DNA of 6,063 nucleotides from an uncultured Bacteroidales bacterium (GTDB taxonomy: Bacteria; Bacteroidota; Bacteroidia; Bacteroidales; F082): NCBI GenBank assembly GCA_937896505.1, contig CALBNP010000025.1, forward strand, positions 1 to 6,063, given 5' to 3'. The notes beneath the pieces are model-generated. The model was not told the origin of the DNA and ran no database searches. It saw only the letters and a program-made list of their open reading frames with translations. Positions 4,582-6,063 of this stretch are shown here, piece after piece. The translations under genes and the position numbers were made by a program. Numbering within the stretch: position 1 is the first letter of the stretch; each line of letters starts with the position of its first letter.

Positions 4582-5454
4582 ATGAAAAGAGAAACCGAGA
4601 CTTCTTCGTTTGGTGTTTCGAAAAGAGAGAATCATAATGCCGAAAAGTTCTATACATCAAACCTTTACAAAGGAATAACGCTCACCGAAATCGAAGACAA
4701 AAGCACAAATGATGTGCCTGAAAATGCAATTAACAAAATCCATCTACATTCATCAGAAACGATGTTTGAATTACCCGACAATAGTGTTCATCTTATGATT
4801 ACTTCGCCACCCTACAATGTCACAAAAGAATATGACCAAAACCTCACATTAGCCGATTATCTTGCATTGATCGAAAGAGTGATGAAAGAAACATATCGCG
4901 TTCTTGTAAATGGAGGTAGAGCCTGCATAAACATAGCTAATGTTGGGAGAAAACCATATCTTCCGCTATCAGAATACATCACAGATATAATGGCTCAAAT
5001 TGGATACAACAACCGTGGGCAAATCATTTGGAACAAAGCGGCGTCAGCAGGAGGTTCATGTGCTTGGGGCAGTTGGATGTCTGCATCAAATCCAACTTTG
5101 CGAGATATCCATGAATACATTCTTGTTTTTAGCAAAGGCGATATGGTGAGGAAAAAAGGTATTGACACGATCAATCGCAACGATTTTATGGAATGGACAA
5201 AAAGCATTTGGGTAATGAATACCGAAAGAGCGAAAAGAGTAAACCATCCTGCCCCATTCCCCGAAGAACTGCCTCACAGATTGATAAATCTTTACAGTTT
5301 CCAGAATGATGTTATCTTAGACCCGTTTATGGGTTCGGGAACAACGGCAGTCGCTGCGATAAAGAACAAGAGACGTTTCGTTGGTTACGAAATTTCCCAA
5401 GAATACAAGAAAACAGCCGAAATACGCATTGCAAATAGCATTGGACTGTTCTGA
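4582..5454 (+). CDS. Type II DNA methyltransferase, beta class, SPPY type (probably N4-cytosine)
   Basis: A 290-residue S-adenosylmethionine-dependent DNA amino-methyltransferase that would protect the host from the adjacent endonuclease. The catalytic motif IV TSPPYN is at residues 74-79, before the SAM-binding motif I DPFMGSGTT at 247-255; this order defines the beta class. Motif X HPAPFPEELPHRLI (222-235) precedes motif I. The middle AWGSWMSASNP...RDIHEYILVFSKG (161-186) is strongly typical of a widespread family of SPPY methylases. SPPY rather than DPPY favours N4-cytosine, though N6-adenine is not excluded from sequence alone. All motifs are intact and length is ordinary. An extra charged N-terminal stretch of about 50 residues precedes the core. 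It starts 3 bases after the endonuclease stop, so the two are co-transcribed. It ends 30 bases from the converging sufS stop. Confidence 0.95.
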   Translation: MKRETETSSFGVSKRENHNAEKFYTSNLYKGITLTEIEDKSTNDVPENAINKIHLHSSETMFELPDNSVHLMITSPPYNVTKEYDQNLTLADYLALIERVMKETYRVLVNGGRACINIANVGRKPYLPLSEYITDIMAQIGYNNRGQIIWNKAASAGGSCAWGSWMSASNPTLRDIHEYILVFSKGDMVRKKGIDTINRNDFMEWTKSIWVMNTERAKRVNHPAPFPEELPHRLINLYSFQNDVILDPFMGSGTTAVAAIKNKRRFVGYEISQEYKKTAEIRIANSIGLF

Positions 5455-5484
5455 TCTTAAATATGGAACTGCTTGTTTTGAAAA

Positions 5485-6063
5485 CTATCTCAACATATTA
5501 GCAGCCCGTTCGACTGCCTTGATAAATACTTCCACTTCTTCAACCGTGTTATACATGGCGAACGAAGCCCTCACAGTGCCCGGAATGCCGAAACGAGTCA
5601 TCACAGGCTCAGCGCAATGGTGACCCGTGCGCACTGCCACGCCCATCTTGTCGATAATCGTTCCCAAATCATAAGGATGGATGCCGTTGATGACAAACGA
5701 GACCAATCCACTGCGATGCGGTGCCTGACCGATGAAACGCATACCCTCAATTTGTGAAAGTCCATCGATAGCCGTCTTCAAAAGCAAATCCTCGTGTTCG
5801 GCAACGGCCTTTCTGTCAACACTTTCGATGAATTTCACTGCCGTTTCAAGTCCCAAAGCAGCACCCACATTTGGCGTGCCAGCCTCGAATTTGAAAGGCA
5901 GCTTGTTGAAAGTGGTTTTCTCGAAACTCACCGTATCGACCATCTCGCCACCAAACTGATATGGTGGCATCTTCTCGAGCCATTCGGTCTTGCCATACAA
6001 GCCGCCAATGCCCATAGGCGCATACATCTTATGGCCCGAAAAGACATAGAAATCGCAATCCAT
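5485..6063 (-). CDS. sufS: SufS cysteine desulfurase, C-terminal part (truncated by window edge)
   Basis: The last 192 residues of SufS, a PLP enzyme that removes sulfur from cysteine to give alanine and an enzyme persulfide for Fe-S cluster building, in partnership with SufE. The fragment opens inside the fold: the PLP-binding lysine is K12 of SGHKMYAP (residues 9-16), the substrate-loop cysteine is C150 in RTGHHCAEPVM (145-155), matching E. coli SufS Cys364, and RASFAMYNT (165-173) holds a conserved Arg. The group II (SufS/CsdA) loop and GTPNV motif confirm SufS rather than IscS/NifS. Full-length SufS has about 400 residues, so about half lies beyond 6063; the apparent Met at the edge is internal, not a start. 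The gene ends with TAG at 5485-5487, converging on the methyltransferase. sufE is on the same strand but about 3.2 kb downstream, beyond the R-M and PIN modules. Confidence 0.97.
   Translation of the reverse strand: MDCDFYVFSGHKMYAPMGIGGLYGKTEWLEKMPPYQFGGEMVDTVSFEKTTFNKLPFKFEAGTPNVGAALGLETAVKFIESVDRKAVAEHEDLLLKTAIDGLSQIEGMRFIGQAPHRSGLVSFVINGIHPYDLGTIIDKMGVAVRTGHHCAEPVMTRFGIPGTVRASFAMYNTVEEVEVFIKAVERAANMLR

Noticed and set aside
6061..6063. ATG at the right edge as the sufS start
   Set aside because: It falls just before the PLP-lysine region in the middle of SufS; the gene continues beyond the window.
1..6063. CRISPR array, transposase or integrase
   Set aside because: No regular repeat-spacer pattern and no recombinase-like protein were seen on either strand.

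Overview
The window reads as chromosomal DNA of a Bacteroidota bacterium, probably order Bacteroidales (Prevotella/Segatella or Bacteroides-like). Support comes from the protein flavour, from several TAnnTTTG -7 promoter boxes of the Bacteroidota type, from starts without Shine-Dalgarno sequences, and from intergenic fold-back repeats of a kind common in this group.

Layout. (1) 1-103: the end of an unidentified gene on +, with a weak hairpin after it. (2) 172-284: a tRNA-Ala(CGC) on - with a clear intrinsic terminator; its promoter diverges from that of the next gene. (3) 402-1271: a LicA/choline-kinase-like phosphotransferase on +. (4) 1294-1372: a fold-back repeat in the convergent junction. 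(5) 1377-2639, all on -: an iron-sulfur assembly block, read as NifX/NifB-type protein, then SufE, then a SufT-like DUF59/MIP18 protein, with a second palindromic repeat between sufE and the SufT-like gene. (6) 2702-3354, on -: a PIN-domain toxin and its antitoxin with a 4-base ATGA overlap. (7) 3355-3726: a 372-base gene-free region holding two outward-facing promoter boxes, a strongly structured RNA candidate and an intrinsic terminator. (8) 3727-5454, on +: a type II restriction-modification pair, endonuclease first and then a beta-class SPPY methyltransferase. (9) 5485-6063, on -: the C-terminal half of the SufS cysteine desulfurase, cut by the window edge.

How it fits together. SufS makes a persulfide and SufE accepts it; the NifX-like and SufT-like proteins plausibly act in cluster building or transfer. 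SufS and its partners lie on the same strand but are separated by about 2.8 kb of AT-richer DNA carrying two selfish or defensive modules: the PIN toxin-antitoxin pair and the R-M pair with its structured leader. The simplest reading is that a suf operon was split by acquired modules. The downstream suf genes may now depend on the toxin-antitoxin promoter or on a weak local one.

The most unusual part is the structured RNA at 3516-3634, followed by a terminator at 3632-3663, between the only recognisable + promoter box and the restriction endonuclease. It could be a free small RNA or a leader that attenuates R-M expression. I do not recognise its family.
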